A stretch of DNA of 26,959 nucleotides from contig CAJTVR010000061.1 in the NCBI GenBank assembly GCA_910580075.1, positions 1-26,959 on the forward strand. Direction: 5' to 3'. Under the pieces are notes generated by a model. That model saw only the letters and a program-made list of their open reading frames with translations, made no database searches and was not told where the DNA came from. Made by a program: the position numbers and the translations under genes. This DNA comes from an uncultured Eubacterium sp. (GTDB taxonomy: Bacteria > Bacillota > Clostridia > Lachnospirales > Lachnospiraceae). Shown piece after piece: positions 16,585 through 23,301 of this stretch (its first letter is position 1; every line of letters starts with the position of its first letter).

Positions 16585-18075
16585 TTACTGCAAAAGTACC
16601 TGTCCGGCTGCATTTAAAATATCCTCTGCCAGTACACTGTATTCCCCTTTGGTTTTTGCTGCTTTTTCTCCGGCTAGTCCGTGAATATAAACACCCATTG
16701 GCGCAGCCTCATGAAGCGGCATTCCCAAAGCGGCCAGTGCGGCTGTCATTCCCGCTAAAATATCCCCGCTTCCTGCTTTTGCAAGGGCACTGCAGCCGGA
16801 TGTATTAAGATATACGGCGTCATCGTCTGCCGTAACGGTCACAGCATCCTTTAATACACAGATTACATGATATTTCCTGGCAAAATTTTCAGCCGTTTCC
16901 CGCATGGATTTTAGGATTTCTTCAACCGGTTTTTGGCAAAGCCTGGACATTTCGCCAGGGTGCGGCGTCAGAATCAGCTCTGCCGCTGTCTGCAGCAGCA
17001 GCTCCGGCTGCATAGCTATGATATTTAAAGCGTCTGCATCCAGAATCAGCGGCACATGTGCCTGGTGCAGCACATCCCTTACAAGCTGGCACGCATAACT
17101 TCCGGTTCCAAGTCCCGGCCCCATTACAATAACATCCGCCCAGCCAAGCACCTCTTTCAGCTGCCTGTTGTTCAGCGGGGCTTCGGTATCATACGTATCC
17201 AGAACAGCCTGCGGGACAGCATTCTGCAAAATCACGCGGTTTTCTTTCGGGGTATAAACTTTTACAAGGCCGCAGCCTGTACAGTAGGCAGCCTGTGCAC
17301 ACAAAATGGCAGCGCCGGCCATATTACGGCTTCCTGCAATGACAAGCACGCGTCCAAACGTTCCTTTATTTGACCTTGCCGGCCTTTTAGGAATTTTGCG
17401 CAGATCTTCTTTTTCATACGCATAACACGAAGGCCTGCGGGACAGCCAGCTGTCATCCGTAATCCCGATCTGCGATACAATGACTTTTCCGCACATTTCA
17501 CAGCCCGGATAGAAAATCTGTCCGGCTTTTTTATATGCAAACGTAACAGTCAGACCTGCCTGAAAACACGGATCATATACTTCACCGTTATCACTGGATA
17601 CCCCGCTTGGCATGTCTGCCGCTATTTTATATCCGTGCAGACGGTTCATCTGCTGTATCCATCCGGCATATGCACCCTTTGGTGCTCTGGACAGACCAAT
17701 GCCAAACAATGCGTCAATAATACAGGAATAACCGGTATCCTCAGGTATGGCATCCAGCACCTTAATCCCATACCTGTTTAAAATATCCCGCTGTATTTTA
17801 TTTTCATCTGTCCGCTTCCCGTTATCCGGCATCTGGACAGCTGTGACATCAAATCCCCTCTGATACAGGAGTCTGGCAGCAGCAAGCCCGTCCGCACCGT
17901 TATTGCCATTCCCGCATACAATCAGAACCGGTCCGTCTTTTTTTAATTCCCAGGGCACAGAATCGGCAATACTAAGAGCCGCCCGTTCCATCAGGACAAG
18001 TGACGCAGCTCCAAAATGGGATATCGTATTGCTGTCGCAATATTTCATTTCTTCACTGTTTACAATTCTTTTCAT
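16585..18075 (-). CDS. nnr: Bifunctional NAD(P)HX epimerase / ADP-dependent NAD(P)HX dehydratase
   Basis: Repairs hydrated NADH and NADPH: the N-terminal YjeF_N domain (about 1-215) epimerises R- and S-NAD(P)HX, and the C-terminal YjeF_C ribokinase-like domain (about 220-496) dehydrates the S form with ADP. Seen are CGNGNNGADGLAAARLL in the epimerase, then KGTFGRVLVIAGSRNMAGA, LDADALNI, LTPHPGEMSRL and the nucleotide-site motif AKAGSGDILAGM. The length of 496 matches the fused family. The frame extends to 18132, but that extension lies within a repeat element; the ATG at 18075 has CAGGA and the family start. It follows rex by 117 bases, 72 or so of which are the repeat. Confidence 0.95.
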   Translation of the reverse strand: MKRIVNSEEMKYCDSNTISHFGAASLVLMERAALSIADSVPWELKKDGPVLIVCGNGNNGADGLAAARLLYQRGFDVTAVQMPDNGKRTDENKIQRDILNRYGIKVLDAIPEDTGYSCIIDALFGIGLSRAPKGAYAGWIQQMNRLHGYKIAADMPSGVSSDNGEVYDPCFQAGLTVTFAYKKAGQIFYPGCEMCGKVIVSQIGITDDSWLSRRPSCYAYEKEDLRKIPKRPARSNKGTFGRVLVIAGSRNMAGAAILCAQAAYCTGCGLVKVYTPKENRVILQNAVPQAVLDTYDTEAPLNNRQLKEVLGWADVIVMGPGLGTGSYACQLVRDVLHQAHVPLILDADALNIIAMQPELLLQTAAELILTPHPGEMSRLCQKPVEEILKSMRETAENFARKYHVICVLKDAVTVTADDDAVYLNTSGCSALAKAGSGDILAGMTAALAALGMPLHEAAPMGVYIHGLAGEKAAKTKGEYSVLAEDILNAAGQVLLQ

Positions 18076-18111
18076 AAAATCCTGCCTCTGTATAAAACCA
18101 GCCGTTTCCTT

Positions 18112-18181
18112 AGAGCATGTTTTGAAAATCATTCCCGCAGCCTGTACTCCCTGTTTTGCAGGAATGATTTTTAAGACATGC
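18112..18181. mobile_element. Shortened copy of a miniature inverted-repeat element
   Basis: Ends 18112-18135 and 18161-18181 are inverted copies over about 21 bp with a few mismatches, enclosing about 25 bases. The first 45-50 bases match, with few differences, the reverse complement of the right half of the element at 22604-22727, which shows this is a family and not a chance hairpin. Most of the interior is missing here. It fills the rex-nnr gap and could fold in that transcript, but no T-run follows. Confidence 0.75.
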
Positions 18182-18192
18182 TTTTGCCGGTA

Positions 18193-18828
18193 TCATTCGT
18201 TCCGGCTCTGCAGCATATTATAAGAAAGCTGCATCAGGCTGTCTGATAAATGTACATTTTCCACAACCACATTTTTATCCATAAGATCCAGATCTACATG
18301 CGCAAAGTTCCAGATTGCCCGGATTCCAAGCCCCGCCAGACGGTTTGCAATCGAGTCTGCCGTATATTTAGGCATCGTAAGCGCTGCGATATCAATTTTA
18401 TGGGATGATGCAAAATCTTCCAGTTCTTCAAGCATCATAACAGGAATCCCCCTCGGTGCCTGCCCTTTGAGCTTTGGATTGATATCAAACAGGCCGATAA
18501 TAATAAACCCGAGCTTTTCAAATTTACTGTAATTTGCAAGTGCCTGTCCCAGATTTCCTGCACCAATGATAATAATATTGTGCTGCTGCTCAAGCCCGAG
18601 TATCCTTCCGATTTCATCATACAGATACTGTACGTTATAACCATACCCCTGCTGCCCGAATCCGCCAAAATTGTTTAAATCCTGCCGGATCTGGGACGCT
18701 GTAACTTTCATTTTTTCGCTCAGCTCATTCGAAGATATCCTTTCAACCCCTTCATCCAGCAAATCTCCCAAGTAGCGGTAATAGCGCGGCATTCTGCGAA
18801 TGACCGCCTGCGAAATTTCTTTTCCCAA
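18193..18828 (-). CDS. rex: Redox-sensing transcriptional repressor Rex
   Basis: Homodimeric repressor that binds DNA when NAD+ is high and releases when NADH binds, controlling fermentation and anaerobic energy genes. It has 211 residues: an N-terminal winged helix (about 1-80, with VTASQIRQDLNNFGGFGQQGYGYNV) and a Rossmann domain starting IIIIGAGNLGQALANY, with the C-terminal domain-swapped helix SDSLMQLSYNML. The start is TTG, supported by GAGGAG exactly 6 bases upstream and by the full family N-terminus; the next ATG (residue 13) would cut the first helix. A consensus sigma-A promoter overlaps the end of the upstream ABC-F gene. Confidence 0.97.
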   Translation of the reverse strand: MGKEISQAVIRRMPRYYRYLGDLLDEGVERISSNELSEKMKVTASQIRQDLNNFGGFGQQGYGYNVQYLYDEIGRILGLEQQHNIIIIGAGNLGQALANYSKFEKLGFIIIGLFDINPKLKGQAPRGIPVMMLEELEDFASSHKIDIAALTMPKYTADSIANRLAGLGIRAIWNFAHVDLDLMDKNVVVENVHLSDSLMQLSYNMLQSRNE

Positions 18829-18871
18829 CTTCTTCTCCTCTTTTACTTTCTATCTAAAGTGTTCCCTGTAA

Positions 18872-18900
18872 ATTATATAAATTTATATCAGATTTGTCAA
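18872..18900 (-). promoter_or_regulatory. Consensus sigma-A promoter of rex
   Basis: A perfect TTGACA (18895-18900), 17-base spacer and perfect TATAAT (18872-18877) on the minus strand. The -35 is formed by codons near the end of the ABC-F gene and its stop codon lies in the spacer. Such a full-consensus promoter suggests strong, separately controlled rex expression. No Rex operator was found overlapping it. Confidence 0.85.
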
Positions 18901-20808
18901 TTCCTCCCAGCGGACATACAGCTCTTCTAATTCCTTCTCAATTTGCTGCAGCTGGTCGTGCAGGCCGATGACTTTTGCAGATATTACGGCTACTTCGGGT
19001 TTTGACATTTCCTCTTCCAGCTCTTTTTTTTCCTCTTCCAGCTGCTCTATGCGTGTTTCTGTTTTATTCAGCTCGTTTTCCAGTTTTCTTTTTGCAGCCT
19101 GTTCTTTCTTCTGCTGTTTCCAGTCCTGTCTGCCGTCCGATTCTTTTTTAAGCGGTTCAGATTCCGGCAGTGCATCCGCCTCTTTGCTCTGCACAGCCCG
19201 CTGGACATCCTTTTTCTCCAGATAATAGTCATAATTGCCTATATAATTTAAAATCTGCTGTTCATGCAGGTCCAAAATTCTCGTAGCGGTCTTGTTAATA
19301 AAATAGCGGTCATGGGATACAAACAAAACAGTCCCTTCATAATGTACCAGAGCATTTTCTAATATTTCTTTTGATGTGATATCTAAATGGTTTGTCGGCT
19401 CATCAAGAATCAGAAAATTTGCCTCCGAAAGCATCAGTTTTGCAAGCGAAACACGTCCCCTCTCCCCGCCGCTTAAATCCGCAATCCGTTTAAACACATC
19501 GTCATTCGTAAACAAAAATGCTGCCAGTACATTTCGAATCTGTGTATTGGTAAGATTCGGATAATCATCGGAAATCTCATCAAACAGCGTCTTTTCTGCA
19601 TGAAGCACCTGATGTTCCTGGTCATAATACCCGATGTGTACATTGGTTCCAAGCGTAATTTCTCCGGCATCTGCCTTTATCATGTCATTAATAATTTTTA
19701 AAATCGTCGTTTTTCCAGTCCCGTTATTTCCAATCAGCGCTACGCGTTCTCCCCGGAACACTGAAAAATCAATCTGTTCAAATAATGTTTTTGCGTCAAA
19801 TGATTTCTTCAGTCCTTCAGCCTTAAGCACATCATTTCCGCTCTGAATGCATGGTTCCAGACGCAGATGGATATCGGTCATCTCTTCTGCCGGTTTTTCC
19901 AGACGCTCGATTTTATCCAGCATTTTCTCGCGGCTTTCTGCGCGTTTAATGGATTTTTCCCGGTTAAAAGATTTTAGTTTTGCAATAACTTCTTCCTGAT
20001 GGCGGATTTCCTGCTGCTGGTTATAATATGCCCGCAGTTCTGCTGCGCGTACCTGGGCTTTTTTCTGTGCATAGTCCGTATAATTTCCCAAAAACGTATG
20101 CACTTTCTGGTGGAATACTTCAATGACCTTAGACACTGTTTTATCCAGAAAGTAACGGTCATGGGATACAAGCAGCACGGCTCCTTTGTAGTTTAGCAGA
20201 TAATTCTCGAGCCACTGGACAGATTCCATATCCAGATGGTTCGTCGGCTCGTCTAATAACAGAATGTCCGGACTTGTCACAAGCAGACGGCCTAACGCTA
20301 CACGGGTCTTTTGCCCGCCGGAAAGTTCATTCTGTTTTTTTTGAAACTCCTCTTCTAAAAAGCCCAGTCCCGTCAGCACCCCGGTCACTTCACTGCGGTA
20401 TGCATAACCGTCCGCCAGTTCAAACTGATGTGTAAGCCGTTCGTACTTTTCCATAAATGCCTCCAGCTTTTCAGGTGCAACCGACTCCATTTCCTGTTCC
20501 ATACGGCGGATTTCCTGTTCCATTTCAATCACAGACTGTTTGGCAGACAGTACTTCTTCATAAATCGTCCGGTCGCTGTCGATTACCTGGTTCTGGGCAA
20601 GATAACCGATGGTCTTGTCTTTGGCAGTCGTTACCATGCCTTCGTCCGGCTCTAATTCTTTCACAATAATTTTAAGCAGCGTAGATTTTCCGGCTCCGTT
20701 AATTCCGACAATGGCTGCTTTTTCGTGGTCCTCTATATGAAAGGATGCATTTTTTATAATTTCATCTGTACCAAATGATTTTGATATATTCTGACAGGAA
20801 AGTATCAT
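18883..20808 (-). CDS. ABC-F family ATPase (YdiF-like)
   Basis: A 641-residue soluble protein with two ABC ATPase domains and no membrane segment, so a ribosome-associated ABC-F factor and not a transporter. Domain 1 has Walker A GINGAGKST (35-43), signature LSGGQ (162-166) and DILLLDEPTNHLD (181-193). The interdomain linker runs about 240-330. Domain 2 has GNNGTGKTT (360-368), LSGGE (445-449) and LILDEPTNHLD (466-476). A lysine/glutamate coiled coil occupies about 565-635. Length and the position just before rex match Bacillus YdiF. GGAGG precedes the ATG. Antibiotic-target protection cannot be inferred from sequence alone; a housekeeping translation role is likelier. Confidence 0.94.
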   Translation of the reverse strand: MILSCQNISKSFGTDEIIKNASFHIEDHEKAAIVGINGAGKSTLLKIIVKELEPDEGMVTTAKDKTIGYLAQNQVIDSDRTIYEEVLSAKQSVIEMEQEIRRMEQEMESVAPEKLEAFMEKYERLTHQFELADGYAYRSEVTGVLTGLGFLEEEFQKKQNELSGGQKTRVALGRLLVTSPDILLLDEPTNHLDMESVQWLENYLLNYKGAVLLVSHDRYFLDKTVSKVIEVFHQKVHTFLGNYTDYAQKKAQVRAAELRAYYNQQQEIRHQEEVIAKLKSFNREKSIKRAESREKMLDKIERLEKPAEEMTDIHLRLEPCIQSGNDVLKAEGLKKSFDAKTLFEQIDFSVFRGERVALIGNNGTGKTTILKIINDMIKADAGEITLGTNVHIGYYDQEHQVLHAEKTLFDEISDDYPNLTNTQIRNVLAAFLFTNDDVFKRIADLSGGERGRVSLAKLMLSEANFLILDEPTNHLDITSKEILENALVHYEGTVLFVSHDRYFINKTATRILDLHEQQILNYIGNYDYYLEKKDVQRAVQSKEADALPESEPLKKESDGRQDWKQQKKEQAAKRKLENELNKTETRIEQLEEEKKELEEEMSKPEVAVISAKVIGLHDQLQQIEKELEELYVRWEELTNLI

Positions 20809-20876
20809 GTGAAACCTCCGATTCTGTAAAATTTGTTTTGCCAGGTTCTGATTTTCGCAGAATGCTGCATCTGGTA

Positions 20877-20905
20877 ATTATAATCAATTATCGGGTGATC
20901 GTCAA
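20877..20905 (-). promoter_or_regulatory. Sigma-A promoter of the ABC-F gene
   Basis: TTGACG (20900-20905), 17 bases, then perfect TATAAT (20877-20882) on the minus strand, with a leader of about 60 bases. Confidence 0.75.
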
Positions 20906-20932
20906 ATAGAAGTGGAAAAAAATGGGCTTATA

Positions 20933-21022
20933 ATGAAAGAGACAGAAGTGAAAGCAGAAATGATGACAGAATTAAAGGCTGAATTGACGGCTGAAGCAAT
21001 GCCTGAATTGATGGCTGAATAA
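20933..21022 (+). pseudogene. Remnant reading frame over a decayed 12-bp repeat
   Basis: An ATG at 20933 opens a 29-codon frame ending in TAA at 21022; the frame is open upstream to about 20846 without another start. It encodes a Glu/Ala-rich peptide of E-x-x-A/P tetrapeptides made by the 12-bp repeat. The repeat continues past the stop with further stop codons, so a longer repeat-coding gene has probably decayed. There is no good ribosome binding site. It may equally be noncoding. Confidence 0.3.
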
Positions 21023-21143
21023 ATACCCGAATCAATGGCTGAAGCAATGCCTGAATGAATGCCCGAAGCGATAGCCGTCAATACCTGAATCAATGGCTAA
21101 ATTAAAGGCAGGAAGATGTCTGAAGCAGTGGCTGAAACAGGCA
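20945..21143 (+). repeat. Degenerate 12-bp tandem repeat (about 16-17 units)
   Basis: Units of the form GAA-nnn-ATG-GCT (for example GAAGCAATGCCT at 20993 and GAATCAATGGCT further on) repeat head to tail. The first eleven keep 12-bp phase; later units have lost or gained bases (for example near 21077 and 21111). Because 12 is a multiple of 3, the array would code for a tetrapeptide repeat while in frame. No similar unit was noticed elsewhere in the window. Confidence 0.8.
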
Positions 21144-21156
21144 TCAGACACAGGTT

Positions 21157-21220
21157 AAAAAACACGTATCTAAACTGTCTGGCTGATCTGGTTTTGGAAT
21201 ACCAGACAGCTTAGACACGT
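21157..21220 (-). terminator. Long-stem intrinsic terminator (second after icd)
   Basis: Arms 21164-21182 and 21202-21220 pair over 19 bp; the two irregular positions are A-C on the plus strand and G-U pairs on the minus strand. On the minus strand the stem is followed by G and six Ts (21162-21157). The 19-base loop has its own CCAG/CTGG that could compete with the top of the stem. It comes after the first icd terminator. The stem is longer than usual for a terminator, so an element-derived origin is possible. Confidence 0.65.
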
Positions 21221-21271
21221 ACCTTGTTATCCGGCTGTTTTTTGTATGCGTACCGCTGTTTTATTCGTTTT

Positions 21272-21326
21272 AAAAAACACTGCCGGCATGTGTAAACCGG
21301 GATACCTGCAGCGACTGGCCAGTGTT
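21272..21326 (-). terminator. Intrinsic terminator of icd
   Basis: On the minus strand AACACTGGCC (21326-21317) pairs with GGCAGTGTT (21284-21276) with a one-base bulge, followed by a T-run ending at 21272. The loop of about 32 bases is long. It begins about 18 bases past the icd stop. Confidence 0.6.
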
Positions 21327-21343
21327 CCCCGGCCCGTCTTCAA

Positions 21344-22555
21344 TCAGCAATAAATTTTTTCCAGCTCACTGCGGATTTCTTTAATAAATCCTTCGCTGTT
21401 TAAAACTACCGGGTTTTCCAGATCTGTAATCAGAGCCAGGTCTTTTGTCATCTTTCCGGATTCAATGGTGCTGATGCAGGCTTTTTCCAGGTTATCAGCA
21501 AATGTCATAAGTTCTGGCAGGCTGTCCATCTCTCCGCGTTTTCTTAAAGCACCGCTCCATGCAAAAATGGTTGCCACAGAATTTGTAGAAGTTTCTTCGC
21601 CTTCGAGATGTTTGTAGTAATGCCGCTGCACCGTACCGTGTGCTGCTTCATACTCATAATAGCCTTCCGGTGATACGAGTACCGAATTCATCATGGCAAG
21701 GGAGCCGAATGCTGAAGAAATCATATCGCTCATGACATCTCCGTCATAATTTTTACATGCCCAGATAAATCCTCCCTTTGATTTCATGACACGTGCTACC
21801 GCATCGTCGATTAATGTATAAAAATACGTAATGCCTGCTGCCTCAAATTTATCTTTGAATTCTGCATCAAAAATTTCCTGGAAGATATCTTTAAATGTAT
21901 GATCATACTTTTTAGAAATCGTGTCTTTTGTCGCAAACCACAATTCCTGTTTCATATCCAGTGCATAAGTAAAGCAGCTTCTGGCAAAACTTTCAATGGA
22001 TGCCGTAATATTATGCTGGCCCTGAATAATGCCAGGACCTTCAAAATCAAATATAGTCTCTTTGATCTGTGTACCGTCTTTGGCCGTAAATACAAGCTCT
22101 GCCGTACCTTCACCCGGTACTTTGATTTCTACATTTTTATAAACATCGCCGTAGGCATGTCTTGCAATGGTAATCGGCATTTCCCAGTTTCTAACACACG
22201 GCTCAATGCCTTTTACTTTAATCGGAGTACGGAATACCGTGCCGTCTAAAATGGCCCGTATTGTACCGTTCGGGCTTTTCCACATCTCTTTCAGGTCATA
22301 TTCACTCATACGGGCCGCATTCGGAGTAATAGTTGCACATTTGACAGCCACTCCGTATTTTTTCGTCGCATTTGCAGAATCTATCGTTACCTGATCATCT
22401 GTTTCATTCCTGTGTTCCAGTCCTAAGTCATAATATTCCGTTTTCAAATCGACAAATGGCAGCAGCAGTTCATCTTTAATCATCTGCCACAGAATTCTGG
22501 TCATCTCGTCTCCGTCCATTTCTACAAGCGGCGTTATCATTTTAATCTTGTCCAT
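21344..22555 (-). CDS. icd: NADP-dependent isocitrate dehydrogenase
   Basis: Oxidatively decarboxylates isocitrate to 2-oxoglutarate, giving NADPH and the glutamate precursor. The 403-residue protein belongs to the homodimeric, eukaryote-like subfamily, not the E. coli Icd type. Seen are PLVEMDGDEMTRILW at the N-terminus, the substrate loop SPNGTIRAILDGTVFR, EPCVRNWEMPITIARHAYGD with an isocitrate-binding arginine, the metal site DGDVMSDMISSAFGSLAMMNS, and EAAHGTVQRHYYKH with STNSVATIFAW near the cofactor site. AGGAGG precedes the ATG. It is monocistronic: a promoter at 22740-22769 and two terminators. A 124-bp inverted-repeat element lies in its leader. Confidence 0.97.
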   Translation of the reverse strand: MDKIKMITPLVEMDGDEMTRILWQMIKDELLLPFVDLKTEYYDLGLEHRNETDDQVTIDSANATKKYGVAVKCATITPNAARMSEYDLKEMWKSPNGTIRAILDGTVFRTPIKVKGIEPCVRNWEMPITIARHAYGDVYKNVEIKVPGEGTAELVFTAKDGTQIKETIFDFEGPGIIQGQHNITASIESFARSCFTYALDMKQELWFATKDTISKKYDHTFKDIFQEIFDAEFKDKFEAAGITYFYTLIDDAVARVMKSKGGFIWACKNYDGDVMSDMISSAFGSLAMMNSVLVSPEGYYEYEAAHGTVQRHYYKHLEGEETSTNSVATIFAWSGALRKRGEMDSLPELMTFADNLEKACISTIESGKMTKDLALITDLENPVVLNSEGFIKEIRSELEKIYC

Positions 22556-22603
22556 TTCGTATCCTCCTAATCTAAATACATGCGCTTCTGTCAGCGTGTC
22601 TTT

Positions 22604-22727
22604 AGAGCGTGTTTGAAAAATGCTTTCCGAAGGATGTGCTTCACAGTCTGCAGAGAATTTATCCCAGATTTTACAAACCGCAAAGCAGGGAGTACAGATT
22701 GCGGGAATGATTTTTCAAACACGCTCC
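22604..22727. mobile_element. Miniature inverted-repeat element in the icd leader
   Basis: The 17-bp ends GAGCGTGTTTGAAAAAT (22605-22621) and its exact inverse (22710-22726) bound a 124-bp segment with no coding capacity. The right half recurs at 18112-18160 in inverse orientation. It lies between the icd promoter and the icd ribosome binding site, so it would be transcribed at the very start of the icd mRNA and fold into a hairpin. No transposase or clear target duplication is seen. Confidence 0.8.
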
Positions 22728-22739
22728 GGCATCCAAAAT

Positions 22740-22769
22740 ATTTTAAACAAAGTTTCCGGTGTTTGTCAA
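22740..22769 (-). promoter_or_regulatory. Sigma-A promoter of icd
   Basis: TTGACA (22764-22769), 18 bases, then TAAAAT (22740-22745) on the minus strand. The predicted start near 22733 is only a few bases before the inverted-repeat element at 22727. Confidence 0.65.
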
Positions 22770-22803
22770 TGCATGTACGCTTTATTATTTCTTTTTTTTG
22801 GAA

Positions 22804-22830
22804 ACCTATACAAGCAGCCCTCATAAGATA
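22804..22830 (+). promoter_or_regulatory. Sigma-K-like promoter of the Cys/Gly-rich gene
   Basis: AC (22804-22805), 16 bases, then CATAAGATA (22822-22830) fits the Bacillus sigma-K pattern AC-N16/17-CATANNNTA fully. A start near 22838 would give a leader of about 30 bases with the GGAGG at 22855. A vegetative alternative (TTGTCA near 22764) has no well-spaced -10. Confidence 0.5.
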
Positions 22831-22867
22831 AACCATAAAACAAATCAAAACTATGGAGGCAATCAAT

Positions 22868-23128
22868 ATGAGTGATTTAGCTGCTACAAACTGTGGATGT
22901 GGAGAAACAAATAACTGTGGATGTGGCTGCAGCTGTGGCTGCGGCGGTAACAGCAGCTCCTTTATCTGGATTATCCTGCTGTTATTCTGCTGCTGTGGAA
23001 ATAACGGCGGCGGATCTATCGGCGGCGGCTGCGGCGGTGGCTGCGGATGTGGCGAAAACAGCTGTATCTGGCTGATTTTACTGCTTCTTTGCGGCTGCGG
23101 CAATGGCTTTGGTAACGGCTTTTTCTAA
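22868..23128 (+). CDS. Small Cys/Gly-rich protein with two tryptophan-led hydrophobic segments
   Basis: An 86-residue protein of unusual make-up: about a quarter each cysteine and glycine. Pairs of cysteines in CGCG and GCGC blocks alternate with two hydrophobic stretches (SFIWIILLLFCCC at about 37-49 and CIWLILLLLCGC at about 67-78), which gives a duplicated plan of Cys/Gly block plus hydrophobic block. Similar clostridial proteins are annotated as chorion-class high-cysteine HCB protein 13, a name from sequence composition only. The frame opens at 22853, but GGAGG at 22855-22859 serves the ATG at 22868. With a sigma-K-like promoter, a cross-linked spore-coat or crust component is a reasonable inference; metal binding is the alternative. 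Confidence 0.85.
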   Translation: MSDLAATNCGCGETNNCGCGCSCGCGGNSSSFIWIILLLFCCCGNNGGGSIGGGCGGGCGCGENSCIWLILLLLCGCGNGFGNGFF

Positions 23129-23141
23129 AAGATGCCTGAAT

Positions 23142-23168
23142 CTGGCGGAAAGCAGTGCTTTCCGCCAG
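23142..23168. other. Perfect 12-bp hairpin after the Cys/Gly-rich gene
   Basis: CTGGCGGAAAGC (23142-23153) and its inverse (23157-23168) enclose three bases, starting 14 bases past the stop codon. An outer ATGCCTG/CAGGCAT pairing competes with the lower stem. No T-run follows on the plus strand, so it may protect the mRNA 3' end. Confidence 0.55.
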
Positions 23169-23241
23169 GCATGAAAGAAATTAGAAAAATCAGAGAAATA
23201 CTTGTACGCAGAAATTCTTAAAAAACATTCTGACTGGGAAA

Positions 23242-23270
23242 TAGCTGCCGGGTGAACCTGGCAGCTGTTT
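23242..23270 (+). terminator. Intrinsic terminator downstream of the Cys/Gly-rich gene
   Basis: AGCTGCCGGG (23242-23251) and CCTGGCAGCT (23256-23265) pair over 10 bp with one G-U around a TGAA loop, followed by GTTTTCT. It lies between this gene and the convergent gene ending at 23302. Confidence 0.7.
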
Positions 23271-23301
23271 TCTGTGTGAAATACACAGACCTTTTCCACA
23301 T

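Noticed and set aside
18829..18882. Rex operator controlling rex
   Set aside because: No TTGTTAA-type inverted repeat was found around the promoter.
20945..21143. CRISPR-like array
   Set aside because: Units are 12 bp, contiguous and without unique spacers; it is a tandem repeat.
22591..23103. Minus-strand frame of 170 codons, Pro/Gln-rich
   Set aside because: Its low-complexity part is the antisense of the Cys/Gly codons of the plus-strand gene, and the rest runs through the MITE.
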